Counted from the stretch's first letter, positions 35,492 to 43,806 are shown. The stretch is DNA of 64,000 bases from Saccharopolyspora gregorii (GCF_024734405.1 NZ_CP059556.1:2728001-2792000), one strand, 5' to 3'. The notes: generated by a model from the sequence alone, not told the origin. Translations and numbers: made by a program.

Positions 35492-36705
35492 CTTCCTTCT
35501 GCCGGAGACGGGCCGCGCACGGCCGAAGCGGTGAGCGCCGCACAACCGACGAGCACCAGTACCACGATCATCGCGTACCGCAGTCCGAAGTGGTCACCGA
35601 GGGAACCGAGCAGCGGCGGCCCGACGAGGAACGCCAGGTAGCCGGCGGTGGCGACCGCGCTGACCCGAGCGGTGGAATCCCCGCCACCATCTCCCGCAGC
35701 CGAGATCGCCAACGGGAACCCGAGCGCGGCGCCCAATCCCCACAGCACCACCCCGGCGGACGCGGCCACCGGACTCGACGTGAAGATCACCGCGATGAGC
35801 CCGAGCGCCGCCAGCCCCGCGCTCGCCCGCACCACCGCGGCACGCCCGAACCGGACCACCAGCGCGGAACCGGCGAAGCGCCCGGTCGTCATCGAAGCGG
35901 CGAACGCCGCGAACAGGACCGTCCCCGAAGCCGGGTCGAAACCGTGCGCGTCCACCATCAGCAGCGGCAGCCAGTCGTTCGCCGCGCCCTCCGCCAGCGC
36001 CATGCCCAGCACCACGCAGCCGATCAGCGCGATCCGCGGCTGCGTCCACAGCGCGAACTGCTCCCGGGCGGCCGCACCGGCACCGCGCCGCGAACCACCG
36101 CGCTGCTTGCCGAAACCGGTCGGCACGGCCGGAACGACCGCGGTCGTGATGATCCCGGCGAGCACCGCGACGCCCAGCAGGTGCCACTCGACGGCGACCT
36201 CGGCTCGGGTGAACACCATGCCGAGCACCGCGCCCGCCACCGTCCCGGCGCTGAAGGTGCCGTGCAGCAACGGCATCAGCGGGCGCCCGGCGAGCCGCTC
36301 GACCTCGGCTCCCTCCACGTTCGTCGCGATCTCCGAACAACCCATGCCCAGGCCGAACAGCAGCAGCCCGGCGAACGCGCCCGGCGCGGTGGCGAGCGCC
36401 GTGGCGACGCCGAGCACGGCGAGCCCCGCCACCGCCAGCGCCATGCTCACCGCGATCACCGGCCGGGTGCCGAAGCGCCGCACCACCGGCCCGGCGGCGA
36501 GGATGCCGGTCATCGATCCGACGGAGAGGCCGAACAGCACCAGGCCCATCTCGCCGGTGGAGGCGGCCAGGGCGTCGCGGATGGCGGGCGTGCGGGTCAC
36601 CCAGGAAGCCAGCGAGACGCCCAGCAGCAAGAAGATCCACTGGAGTGCGCGGCGGCGGCCGGTGGGGGCGGTCGGCGGCGCGCCGCCACCCGGGTGCTCG
36701 GTCAT
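35488..36705 (-). CDS. MFS transporter (FucP/YbjJ-like)
   Basis: 405-residue major facilitator with about 12 hydrophobic segments, of the type seen in YbjJ and sugar transporters (WVTRTPAIRDALAASTGEMGLVLFGLSVGSM, GCSEIATNVEGAEVE, FALWTQPRIALIGCVVLG). ATG 36705 follows AGAGGAA. Its stop overlaps the EmbC-like start, which couples transporter and arabinosyltransferase translation. The divergent TetR gene and the two palindromes in its promoter suggest ligand-controlled expression of both. Confidence 0.87.
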   Translation of the reverse strand: MTEHPGGGAPPTAPTGRRRALQWIFLLLGVSLASWVTRTPAIRDALAASTGEMGLVLFGLSVGSMTGILAAGPVVRRFGTRPVIAVSMALAVAGLAVLGVATALATAPGAFAGLLLFGLGMGCSEIATNVEGAEVERLAGRPLMPLLHGTFSAGTVAGAVLGMVFTRAEVAVEWHLLGVAVLAGIITTAVVPAVPTGFGKQRGGSRRGAGAAAREQFALWTQPRIALIGCVVLGMALAEGAANDWLPLLMVDAHGFDPASGTVLFAAFAASMTTGRFAGSALVVRFGRAAVVRASAGLAALGLIAVIFTSSPVAASAGVVLWGLGAALGFPLAISAAGDGGGDSTARVSAVATAGYLAFLVGPPLLGSLGDHFGLRYAMIVVLVLVGCAALTASAVRGPSPAEGR

Positions 36706-36728
36706 GGTTCCTCTCGGTGGCGGCGTGA

Positions 36729-36758
36729 ACGCAAGCCGTTGCGTACGACCGTACGCAA
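36729..36758. promoter_or_regulatory. Overlapping palindromic TetR operators
   Basis: Two overlapping inverted repeats: ACGCAAGCCGTTGCGT (36729-36744, 6-base arms) and TTGCGTACGACCGTACGCAA (36739-36758, 9-base arms around AC). A further GAGCGTACGTGA lies at 36770-36781. They sit between the MFS and TetR starts, close to the MFS gene. Very likely the binding site of the TetR at 36875. Confidence 0.78.
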
Positions 36759-36874
36759 TGATGCGCACGAGCGTACGTGAGAGGGTTTCGGGATCGACCG
36801 GCCTCCGCCCCGCCCGGGCCCGCATCGGACGCGAGGTCACCCATCGACTACCTTCTGTCGAGGTGACGCGGGAC

Positions 36875-37441
36875 ATGCCACCGAAGGGCCGCCGGTTCGA
36901 CCCGCAGCGGCGGGCGCGCATCATCGACGCGGCACTGGGGCTCATCGCCGACGAAGGCGTCGCGGGCACCTCGCACCGCAAGATCGCCGCCCGCGCCGAC
37001 GTGCCGCTCGGCTCGATGACCTACCACTTCGCCAGCATCGACGAGCTGCTGCGCGAAGCGTTCTCTCGGTTCACCGGCGCGGTCATCGCCCGCTTCGAAC
37101 GACGGCTCGGCGCCGCGCACGGCATCGCCGAAGCGCGCCTCGCGGTCGCCGAGCTCATCCACGAAGACCTGTTCGCCACCCGGGCCGACCTGGTGCTCAC
37201 CCACGAGCTCTACGCGCTCGCCGCCCGCGAACCCGCCTACCGCGAGCTGATCGACGAGTGGATGCGGCGCAGCCAGGAAGCCCTCGGCAGGCACTTCGAC
37301 GCGGACACCGCGCGCGAACTCGACGCGCTGATCGAAGGGCTCACCATCCACCGCGCGCTCGGCACCAGGTCCGGCGACGACCGGGAACTCACCCTCGACG
37401 CGATCCGCCGAATCACCGCGGGAGCCGGCGAGGCGGAGTAG
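36875..37441 (+). CDS. TetR-family regulator of MFS-EmbC operon
   Basis: 188-residue TetR regulator. The N-terminal segment RARIIDAALGLIADEGVAGTSHRKIAARADVPLGSMTYHF is a full helix-turn-helix with the usual tyrosine-histidine end. ATG 36875 gives the MPPKGRRFDP start; GTG 36863 is also in frame. It is divergent from the MFS-EmbC-like operon with paired palindromes between, so it should repress that operon and itself. The inducing ligand is unknown. Confidence 0.9.
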   Translation: MPPKGRRFDPQRRARIIDAALGLIADEGVAGTSHRKIAARADVPLGSMTYHFASIDELLREAFSRFTGAVIARFERRLGAAHGIAEARLAVAELIHEDLFATRADLVLTHELYALAAREPAYRELIDEWMRRSQEALGRHFDADTARELDALIEGLTIHRALGTRSGDDRELTLDAIRRITAGAGEAE

Positions 37442-37489
37442 CGCCCGAGGCGGGGCGGGCCCGGTGCCGGGGAATCCCGTGGGAGATCC

Positions 37490-37608
37490 GGCCTGAGGAA
37501 GCGGCTGGCCTGAGAAAGCGGGCGACCCGAGTAAGCGGGTGGCCTGAGGAAGCGGCCGGCCTGAGTAAGCGGGTGGCCTGAGTAAGCGGGTGGCCTGAGT
37601 AAGCGGGT
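37490..37608. repeat. 17-bp minisatellite, seven units
   Basis: Seven uninterrupted units of the pattern GGCCTGAGTAAGCGGGT with period 17. Units 5, 6 and 7 are identical; units 1-4 differ at one to three positions, mainly in the base after GAG. A looser set (GGCGCTGGAGAA, GGCACCGCTGGAGGAT, GGCGGCGCTGGAGAA) follows to about 37705. It fills the 335-base spacer between the TetR gene and the nitroreductase gene. The period is not a multiple of 3, so it is not coding in one frame. Confidence 0.9.
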
Positions 37609-37776
37609 GGCGCTGGAGAAACGCGGGCAGCACTGGTGAATCCAGGCACCGCTGGAGGATCCGGAACCGGCCGAGGCTCATCCAGGCGGCGCTGGAGAAC
37701 CTGCGGCTCCGGGCGGTCCCGAGCAGGGGACCTGGCGGGGCGCCCGGCCGCGGAACCGCGACCGGGCGCCGCGGCC

Positions 37777-38202
37777 TCACTTCGGGTCGAGCACGAACAC
37801 CGGGATCAGCCGGTCGGTCTTCTCCGCGTAGTCCGCGTACGACGGGAACGCGGCCACCGCCCGCTCCCACCACTGCGCACGCTCGTCGCCGGACACCTCG
37901 CGGGCCAGGTAGTCGCGGATGGTCGTCCCGTCCTGCAGCGAGATCTCCGGGTGGGCCTTGATGTTGTGGTACCAGGTGGGGTGCTCCGGGGCGCCGCCCT
38001 TCGAGGCGATCACCGCGTAGCTGCCGTCGTGCTCCACGCGCATCACGGGTGTCGGGCGCAGCTTGCCGGACTTGGCGCCGCGCAGCGTCAGCAGCACGAT
38101 CGGCGCGCCGCGCACCTCGAGGCCCTCGGTGGTGCCGGTGCGGCGGATCTGCTCGACCTGCTGCCGGACCCAGTCGGGCACGTTGCCGTTCTCGTCACTC
38201 AT
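37777..38202 (-). CDS. F420-dependent nitroreductase family protein (Ddn-like)
   Basis: 141-residue protein of the deazaflavin-dependent oxidoreductase (Ddn) family. Landmarks are [47 protein letters not shown], where the Lys-Ser-Gly-Lys part binds F420 phosphate, and [17 protein letters not shown] at the end. ATG 38202. Substrate unknown; relatives reduce quinones and nitro compounds. It stands alone between the minisatellite and the palindrome cluster. Confidence 0.88.
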   Translation of the reverse strand: MSDENGNVPDWVRQQVEQIRRTGTTEGLEVRGAPIVLLTLRGAKSGKLRPTPVMRVEHDGSYAVIASKGGAPEHPTWYHNIKAHPEISLQDGTTIRDYLAREVSGDERAQWWERAVAAFPSYADYAEKTDRLIPVFVLDPK

Positions 38203-38255
38203 ACCGCCCGCAACCACGGCCACCCGTGATTCATTCCCCCGAATCCCCCCACCCG

Positions 38256-38306
38256 AGGTGAGTGGCCCACCCACCCAGCGAGCCGGGTCGAATGGGCCAC
38301 TCACCT
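38256..38306. repeat. Palindrome of GTGAGTGG type, copy A
   Basis: AGGTGAGTGGCCCA at 38256-38269 and TGGGCCACTCACCT at 38293-38306 form a perfect 14-bp stem. The loop contains CCCAGCGAGCCGGGTCGA, which recurs in copy B. It lies upstream of the nitroreductase start and downstream of dhaL. Confidence 0.75.
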
Positions 38307-38330
38307 ATCGCGACCCGTGGGTAGGGCGCC

Positions 38331-38381
38331 AGGTGGGTGGCCCAACCGCCCAGCGAGCCGGGTCGAGCGGGCCACTCACCT
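38331..38381. repeat. Palindrome of GTGAGTGG type, copy B
   Basis: AGGTGGGTGGCCC at 38331-38343 and GGGCCACTCACCT at 38369-38381 pair over 13 bases with one mismatch; the loop repeats CCCAGCGAGCCGGGTCGA from copy A. A degenerate third copy spans 38406-38456 (AGGTGA and TCACCT ends, inner CCCAG/CTGGG). The cluster likely ends dhaL transcription. Confidence 0.7.
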
Positions 38382-38461
38382 GCATCCCACCGAGGGCCGC
38401 TTACTAGGTGAGTGGTCCGCTGGCCCAGTGTGCTGGGGTGAGTGGGGCGTTCACCTGGGGG

Positions 38462-39064
38462 TCAGCGGGGGAGTGGGGCGGGTGGCGCGTCCGACGGGTC
38501 GGTGGCGGCGGCGAACGACCAGAACAGGAGGGCGATGCCCAGCGCTCCCGGATCCGGTTCGCCGAGCGCCCGTTCCCCGACGTAGCTGGCCCGGCCCATC
38601 CGGGCCCGCAGCCGCGCGGTGCCCTCCGCGCCGTCGGCGGCGGCGCGGGCGGCGGCGGCGAACCCCTGCTCGACAGCGTCCACGGCGGGGGCGAGCGCGT
38701 CGACCAGCGTCCGGTCGCCGACCTCCGCCTCGCCGACCCGCTGGATCGCGGCCAGCCCCGCACCGGTCCCGGCGCGGAACCCGGCGAGGTCGTCGGACTC
38801 GGCGAGCGCGCGGGCGATCTCAGTGAACAGCAATCCGAACAGCGGGCCGCTGGTGCCGCCCACCTCGTCCAGGAACACCTCGCCCAACGCGTCGAGGGCG
38901 CGGCCGCCGTCGGCGTCGAAGCGGGCCACGGCGGTGCGCACCCCGGTGCGCAGGTTGTCGCCGAAGTCGCCGTCGCCGCTGCGCTGGTCCAGCTCGGTCA
39001 GCTGCGCGTGCGCGTCCTCCACCGCGGCGGCGAACCGGCGCAGCACCGTCTCCTGCTCGATCAT
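38462..39064 (-). CDS. dhaL: Dihydroxyacetone kinase subunit DhaL
   Basis: 200-residue ADP-binding subunit of dihydroxyacetone kinase. The metal-ADP site is LDQRSGDGDFGDNL (residues 25-38), with its three acidic residues in place, and GGTSGPLFGLLF follows. Its ATG overlaps the dhaK stop by 4 bases. The separate K and L subunits are typical of the PTS-dependent enzyme, which also needs DhaM; no dhaM follows, and the next feature is the palindrome cluster. A DhaM encoded elsewhere or a different phosphate donor must be assumed. Confidence 0.92.
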   Translation of the reverse strand: MIEQETVLRRFAAAVEDAHAQLTELDQRSGDGDFGDNLRTGVRTAVARFDADGGRALDALGEVFLDEVGGTSGPLFGLLFTEIARALAESDDLAGFRAGTGAGLAAIQRVGEAEVGDRTLVDALAPAVDAVEQGFAAAARAAADGAEGTARLRARMGRASYVGERALGEPDPGALGIALLFWSFAAATDPSDAPPAPLPR

Positions 39065-40071
39065 GATTCCTCCGAGGTACGCGGGAAGGCGGGCGTGATC
39101 GCGGGCGCGGTCCACCAGGGCCACCAGTCCGGTTCCATCCTGGTCACCGTCACCGAGAACCCGGCCATGTCCAGTGCGGGAACCAGGGTGCCGACCAGCG
39201 CTCCCGCCACGTCGAACCCGCGCCGCGCGAGCCCGTCCGAGACCAGGTCGTGCAGCCCGTAGAGCTCCAGCTGGGTGGTGCCGCCGAGCCCGTTGAGCAC
39301 CGCGACCACCCGGTCGGGCCCCGGCGGCAGCCCGGCGACGAGCTCGTCGAGCAGCTTCTCCACCAGTTCCTCCAGCGGCGGCCGGGCGACGGTCTTGCGG
39401 GCCCGTTCGCCGTGGATGCCGACGCCGTACTCCAGCTCTGCCGCGTCCAGCGCGAACGACGGTTCCCCGGTGTGCGCGGAGGTCTGCGCGCGGGACGCGA
39501 CCGCGAGGCTGCGCGAGGCCGCGGCGAACCGCCCGCCCAGCTCGGCGAGCTCGTCGAGGCCCAGGCCGGTGTCGGCGGCCGCGCCGAGCAGCTTCTCCAC
39601 CACGACCGTCGCCGCGGTGCCGCGCCGCCCGGTCGCGGTCTCGGCCGACTCGGTGGCCAGGTCGTCGTCCACCAGCACCCGCCGCACCTCGACGCCCTCC
39701 AGGCGCAACCGCTCCGCGGCGATGCCGAAGTTGATCCGGTCCCCGGTGTAGTTCTTCACCACGTGCACGACGCCGTCCGGCCCGGCGGCGGCGCGGCTGG
39801 CCGCGAGGACCTGCTTGTTGTGCGGGGAGGCGAACACGCTGCCCGGTGCCACGGCGTCGAGCATCCCGCGGCCGAGGAACCCGGCGTGCAGCGGCTCGTG
39901 CCCGGAACCGCCGCCGGAGACCAGGCCGACCCGGCGGGCCGGATCGCGGTGCCGGGCGACGAGATGGGCCGGTCCCTCGCGCAGCTCCACGAGGTGCGCG
40001 TGCGCGCGGGCGAACCCGCGCAGCGCGGGCGGCACCGGGTCGCCGTCGGACGGGTGGAAGGGAAGGGGCAT
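39061..40071 (-). CDS. dhaK: Dihydroxyacetone kinase subunit DhaK
   Basis: 336-residue substrate-binding subunit. GSGHEPLHAGFLG (His58) and GIHGERA (His220) correspond to the histidine that positions and the one that covalently binds dihydroxyacetone. It forms dihydroxyacetone phosphate with DhaL for entry into glycolysis. First gene of dhaKL. A 14-bp palindrome lies 135 bases upstream of the start. No glycerol dehydrogenase gene is in the window. Confidence 0.93.
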   Translation of the reverse strand: MPLPFHPSDGDPVPPALRGFARAHAHLVELREGPAHLVARHRDPARRVGLVSGGGSGHEPLHAGFLGRGMLDAVAPGSVFASPHNKQVLAASRAAAGPDGVVHVVKNYTGDRINFGIAAERLRLEGVEVRRVLVDDDLATESAETATGRRGTAATVVVEKLLGAAADTGLGLDELAELGGRFAAASRSLAVASRAQTSAHTGEPSFALDAAELEYGVGIHGERARKTVARPPLEELVEKLLDELVAGLPPGPDRVVAVLNGLGGTTQLELYGLHDLVSDGLARRGFDVAGALVGTLVPALDMAGFSVTVTRMEPDWWPWWTAPAITPAFPRTSEES

Positions 40072-40205
40072 CAGCGGACCTCCTGGACGGGAGCGGTCGG
40101 TGCTCGGATCAGCGGACCTCCGGTTCGAGGTGGTCGCCGCCGAGCACGGGGCGTGGCGGGCTCACCACCGGGTGCGGCGGCGAGCCGGTGCGGCCGCGGA
40201 GCGCA

Positions 40206-40219
40206 CCGATCATGATCGG
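40206..40219. promoter_or_regulatory. 14-bp palindrome upstream of dhaKL
   Basis: CCGATCATGATCGG is a perfect, uninterrupted palindrome in the divergent spacer, 135 bases before dhaK. Such an uninterrupted site suits a dimeric repressor; none is encoded next to it except the MerR protein, which has its own candidate site. Confidence 0.4.
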
Positions 40220-40550
40220 AACCGTAGCGCCACCGGGGCTCGCGTAGAACCCGAACACGCCCGGTTCACCGCCGCACGACCCCCCCGGCTCGGCCGGTCC
40301 GTCGTGCACCGCGAGCACGCACTCGGGTACCCGCGGTCACGGCGAAACGCGCCTCCCGTCGAATTCGGCGCCGCCCCCGGTCGACCGCCGCCGTGGCGGA
40401 ACTCCACCGCTCGCCTTCCGGCGTCGCGCAGCACTCGGGGGCGGCGGAACCTCGGCGGTTCCCCCGCTGCCGGGTCTCCCGCCGCGATCCCCGATGCGGC
40501 CGGTGGCGCGCGGCGGGTGGCTCCACCGGCCGGCCGGAAGCCGTCCCCGC

Positions 40551-40570
40551 TTGACCGTGCCCCTGGGGCA
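40551..40570 (+). promoter_or_regulatory. MerR-type promoter with central dyad
   Basis: TTGACC (40551-40556) can serve as -35 box. It is followed at once by the palindrome TGCCCCTGGGGCA (40558-40570), placed where MerR proteins bind between -35 and -10. The gene's own ATG is 36 bases further on. Autoregulation is inferred. Confidence 0.5.
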
Positions 40571-40605
40571 TGGTGTGGAAAGGGGGCAAGAGCGGGAGGA
40601 TCTCG

Positions 40606-41322
40606 ATGGCGTGGAGCACGCGGCAGGTGGCGGAGCTGGCGGGGACGACGGTGAAGGCGGTCCGCCACTACCACCGGATCGGGCTGCTGGAGGAGCCGGA
40701 GCGGGCGTCGAACGGGTACAAGCGGTACGGCATCAGCCACCTGACGCGGTTGCTGCGGATCCGGCGGCTGGTGGACCTGGGCGTCCCGCTGGCGGAGATC
40801 GCGGTGGTGGAGGGCCCGGACGACCGCGCCGAGCAGGCGCTGCGGGCCCTCGACGCCGAGCTCGCCGCGAGCATCGAACGCCAGCAGCGGATGCGGGCGG
40901 AACTCGCGGCGGTGCTGCGGAACCGGACGCTGGCCGAGCTGCCGCCCGGGTTCGACGGGATCCGCGAGGAAGTCCCGCGCTCGGGCCGATCGCTGATGCT
41001 GCTGTACGCCAGGGTGTTCAGCCCCGAAGTGATGGATGCGCTGCAGGAGATCGTGTCGCGGCCGATGCTGCCGGTCGAGACCGAGTTCGAGGGACTGCCC
41101 GCGGACGCCGACGAGGCCACCCGCGCCGACCTGGCACGGCGCTACCTGCCCGAGTTCCACCGGCAGTACGAGGCGTACCCGGCCATGCGGGACGCGTGGC
41201 GGACCGCGCCGGGCGGGGAGGCGTACGCCGCCTCCGTCGTCGTCCCGGCGATGGTCGAGTACTACAACTGGGCGCAGCTGGACGTGCTGCAGCGGATGAA
41301 CGCCCTGCTCGCCGAGGAGTGA
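40606..41322 (+). CDS. MerR-family regulator
   Basis: 238-residue regulator. The N-terminal MerR domain reads WSTRQVAELAGTTVKAVRHYHRIGLLEEPERASNGYKRY, followed by a dimerising coiled-coil region (about residues 80-110). A long C-terminal effector domain lacks the cysteine pattern of metal sensors, so an organic ligand is likelier. ATG 40606 has GGGAGGA before it. It is divergent from dhaKL; whether it controls them is unclear. Confidence 0.88.
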   Translation: MAWSTRQVAELAGTTVKAVRHYHRIGLLEEPERASNGYKRYGISHLTRLLRIRRLVDLGVPLAEIAVVEGPDDRAEQALRALDAELAASIERQQRMRAELAAVLRNRTLAELPPGFDGIREEVPRSGRSLMLLYARVFSPEVMDALQEIVSRPMLPVETEFEGLPADADEATRADLARRYLPEFHRQYEAYPAMRDAWRTAPGGEAYAASVVVPAMVEYYNWAQLDVLQRMNALLAEE

Positions 41323-41323
41323 G

Positions 41324-41707
41324 TCACTCGTGCTCGCCGTCGACGTAGTACCAGTCCCCACCGCTGCGGGTGAAGCGGCTGTGCTCGGTGAGCGACCCGG
41401 CGCGGCCGTCCAGCCGGTAGTGCGCGCGGAACCGGACCGTGCCCGCGGAGTCGAACGGGCCGCCGCCGCTGCGGTCCAGGACGTCGAGGCGGGTCCAGCG
41501 CTGCGCCGGGTCCAGCTCCACCGAGTCCGGCCGGGTCGACGGGTCCCAGGTCCGCAGCAGGTGCTCGGCGTCGCCGACGGCGAACGCGGCGAACCGCGAG
41601 CGCATCAGCTGTTCGGCGGTGGCCGCGCGGCGCGCGCCGGTGTGCAGCGGTGCGCAGCAGTCCGCGAACACGTCGCCGGAGCCGCAGGGGCATCGATCGG
41701 TCTTCAC
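41324..41707 (-). CDS. UPF0225 family (YchJ-like) SEC-C protein
   Basis: 127-residue protein with the N-terminal zinc motif CPCGSG...ADCC (SEC-C type) followed by the YchJ domain: AEQLMRSRFAAFAVGDAEHLLRTW and FRAHYRLDG. Length fits UPF0225. Function of the family is unknown. Its stop lies one base from the convergent MerR stop, and it is divergent from the PH-domain gene. Confidence 0.9.
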   Translation of the reverse strand: MKTDRCPCGSGDVFADCCAPLHTGARRAATAEQLMRSRFAAFAVGDAEHLLRTWDPSTRPDSVELDPAQRWTRLDVLDRSGGGPFDSAGTVRFRAHYRLDGRAGSLTEHSRFTRSGGDWYYVDGEHE

Positions 41708-41835
41708 CGGCCCAGTCTCGCAACCGGGTGGTGCACGGCGGGATCCGGTGCCGCCGGTGCACGCCGGACCAGCGGCCCGCGCGCTTCGCTACTCTGGGGC
41801 CAGGGGAAATCTCGATCTTGCAGGGGAGTGCGTCC

Positions 41836-42213
41836 GTGGGACTTTTCGACGGCATGATGGGGAACGCGTCGCAGATCGATCCTCGTGCGGCGGCGCAGGA
41901 GTACGGCAGGCTGCTGGCCCGGGGCGAGGAGATCCACTCCGCGTACCGGCTGATCCGCGACTCGCTGCTGTTCACCGACCGGCGGCTGATCCTGGTCGAC
42001 AAGCAGGGCATGACCGGGAAGAAGGTCGAGTACCACTCGATCCCGTACCGCAGCATCAGCCACTTCGCGGTGGAGACGGCGGGCACCTTCGACCTGGACG
42101 CCGAGCTGAAGCTGTGGTTGTCCGGCGCGTACGAGCCGATCGTGAAGCAGTTCGGCAAGGGCGTCGACGTGTACGAGGTGCAGGCCGTGCTGAGCGCGTA
42201 CGTGGCGCGCTGA
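41836..42213 (+). CDS. Bacterial PH-domain protein (PF08000 type)
   Basis: 125-residue single-domain protein. MGLFDGMMGNASQID at the start, RDSLLFTDRRLILVDKQGMTGKKVEYHSIPYRSISHFAVETAG in the middle and WLSGAYEPI later are the hallmarks of the bacterial pleckstrin-homology family. GTG 41836 follows CAGGGGAG. Function of these proteins is poorly known. It is a single-gene unit followed by a terminator. Confidence 0.9.
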   Translation: MGLFDGMMGNASQIDPRAAAQEYGRLLARGEEIHSAYRLIRDSLLFTDRRLILVDKQGMTGKKVEYHSIPYRSISHFAVETAGTFDLDAELKLWLSGAYEPIVKQFGKGVDVYEVQAVLSAYVAR

Positions 42214-42221
42214 TCGCGGGT

Positions 42222-42250
42222 GGTCCGCCCGCCCCCCGCGCGGGCGGACC
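42222..42250. terminator. Bidirectional hairpin terminator
   Basis: GGTCCGCCCGC at 42222-42232 and GCGGGCGGACC at 42240-42250 make a perfect 11-bp stem with a 7-base loop, between the PH-domain gene and the convergent acyl-CoA synthetase gene. Confidence 0.8.
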
Positions 42251-42267
42251 GGTCCGCGGTGCGGCCC

Positions 42268-43806
42268 TCAGCCGCCTTCGGCGAGCCGCTGCTTGATGTC
42301 CGGCTTCAGCACCTTGCCGATCTTGGAACGGGGCAGGTCGGGCCAGAGCTCGATCCGCTTCGGCGTCTTCACCCCGCCGAGCCGTTCCCGCACGAACACC
42401 CGCAGCTCCTCCTCGGACGCCCGGGCGCCGGCCCGCGGCTGCACCACGGCGGTCAGCTGCTCGCCCCACTTCTCGTGCGGCAGGCCGACCACCGCGGCGT
42501 CCTGCACCGCCGGGTGCGCGAGCAGCGCCCGCTCCACCTCCGCCGAGTACACGTTGAACCCGCCGGTGATCACGACGTCCTTGGCGCGGTCGACGATGTG
42601 CAGGAAGCCGTCCTCGTCGAGGTACCCGATGTCGCCGGTGTGGTGCCAGCCGTGCCCGCTGACCTCCGCGGTCGCCTCCGGCGCCTCGTGGTAGCCGTCC
42701 ATGACCAGCGGGCCGCGCACCACGATCTCGCCGCGCTCGCCGGTCGGCAGCAGCGCGCCCCCGTCGCCCAGCACCGCCACCTGGGTCAGCGGGCTCGGGC
42801 GGCCCGCGGCGGAGAGCCGCTCGGTGGCGATCGACCCGTCCGGGCGGAAGTGGTCGGCGGGCGCCATCGTCGCGATCATGTTCGGCGCCTCGGTCTGCCC
42901 GAACAACTGGCCGAGCACCGGGCCGATCCGGGTCAGCGCCTCCTCCAGCCGCGCCGGTGACATCGGAGCCGCGCCGTACCAGAGGCAGCGCAACGAGGTC
43001 AGGTCCGCCGCGTCCAGGTCGGGATGGTCCAGCAGCCCGTAGATCACCGTCGGCGGCAGGAACGCGTGCGTGATCCGGTGCCGCTGCACCAGCCGCAGGA
43101 ACTCGCCGAGGTCCGGGTTCGGCATGATGACGATCTCACCGCCGAGCGCCAGGACCGGGAAGGTCAGCACCCCCGCCGAATGGGTCAGCGGGGCCAGCGC
43201 CAGGTATCGGGGCGACTCGCCGAACGGGTAGCTCATCAGCGTCGTCGCCGTCGCCGTCAGCATGTTCGTCGCGGTCAGCCGCACGCCCTTCGGCACCCCG
43301 GTCGTACCGCCGGTCCCGGCGAGCATGCACAGGTCGTCCCCGGCGCGCGGCACGCGCTGCTGCGGCGTGGCCCTGCGCTCCAGCCACTCGTCGAAGGTCC
43401 ACGCGCCCTCGACCTCCCCGTCGAGGCACACCAGCTCGGTGAGCCGCGGCAGCTCACCGCGGATCCGCTGGACCAGCGGGGCGAACCGCTCCTGGAAGAA
43501 CAGGCAGCGGCAGCCGAACAGCTCCAGCAGCTGCCGGTTCTCCGCCGCCTCGTTGCGCGGGTTCACCGGGCACCACACGGCCCCGGCCCGTGAGATGCCG
43601 AAGATGCAGGTGAGGGCGTCCGGGTCGTTGCCGGACAGCACCGCGACCCGGTCCCCGGGTTCGATGCCGGACCCCCGCAGCGCCCCGGCGACCCGCCAGG
43701 ACAGCCGCTGCACCTCGGCGTACGAGCGGGTCTGCCCGCCCGTGGTCAAGCAAGGCCGGTCCCCGCCGAGGGAAGCGCCCTTGTCCAAGTAGTCGGCCAG
43801 CTGCAC
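42268..43806 (-). CDS. Acyl-CoA synthetase (AMP-binding)
   Basis: 512-residue adenylate-forming ligase. The P-loop is AGTGGTTGVPKGV, the A5-like motif LFGQTEAPN, the A7-A8 region WHHTGDIGYLDEDGFLHIVDRAKDVVITGG, and the C-terminal catalytic lysine lies in SKIGKVLK. It should activate a carboxylic acid to the acyl-CoA; chain length is unknown. GTG 43806 has GAGAGG upstream. It is 150 bases after the saccharopine dehydrogenase-like gene with a terminator between, so it may form its own unit. Confidence 0.92.
   Translation of the reverse strand: MQLADYLDKGASLGGDRPCLTTGGQTRSYAEVQRLSWRVAGALRGSGIEPGDRVAVLSGNDPDALTCIFGISRAGAVWCPVNPRNEAAENRQLLELFGCRCLFFQERFAPLVQRIRGELPRLTELVCLDGEVEGAWTFDEWLERRATPQQRVPRAGDDLCMLAGTGGTTGVPKGVRLTATNMLTATATTLMSYPFGESPRYLALAPLTHSAGVLTFPVLALGGEIVIMPNPDLGEFLRLVQRHRITHAFLPPTVIYGLLDHPDLDAADLTSLRCLWYGAAPMSPARLEEALTRIGPVLGQLFGQTEAPNMIATMAPADHFRPDGSIATERLSAAGRPSPLTQVAVLGDGGALLPTGERGEIVVRGPLVMDGYHEAPEATAEVSGHGWHHTGDIGYLDEDGFLHIVDRAKDVVITGGFNVYSAEVERALLAHPAVQDAAVVGLPHEKWGEQLTAVVQPRAGARASEEELRVFVRERLGGVKTPKRIELWPDLPRSKIGKVLKPDIKQRLAEGG

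Larger units (their letters stand above)
40072..40605. other. Divergent spacer dhaKL / MerR gene
   Basis: About 530 bases without a convincing gene. It holds the perfect palindrome CCGATCATGATCGG at 40206-40219 (possible dhaKL operator) and, at its right end, the MerR-type promoter at 40551-40570. The middle has arginine- and proline-rich shadow frames only. Confidence 0.5.

Noticed and set aside
32228-35641. 1137-codon plus-strand open frame
   Set aside because: Antisense shadow of the EmbC-like gene, with low-complexity Arg, Gln and His composition. Long stop-free frames are expected in DNA this GC-rich.
37490-37608. CRISPR array
   Set aside because: The repeats are contiguous 17-bp units with no unique spacers, and no cas gene is present.
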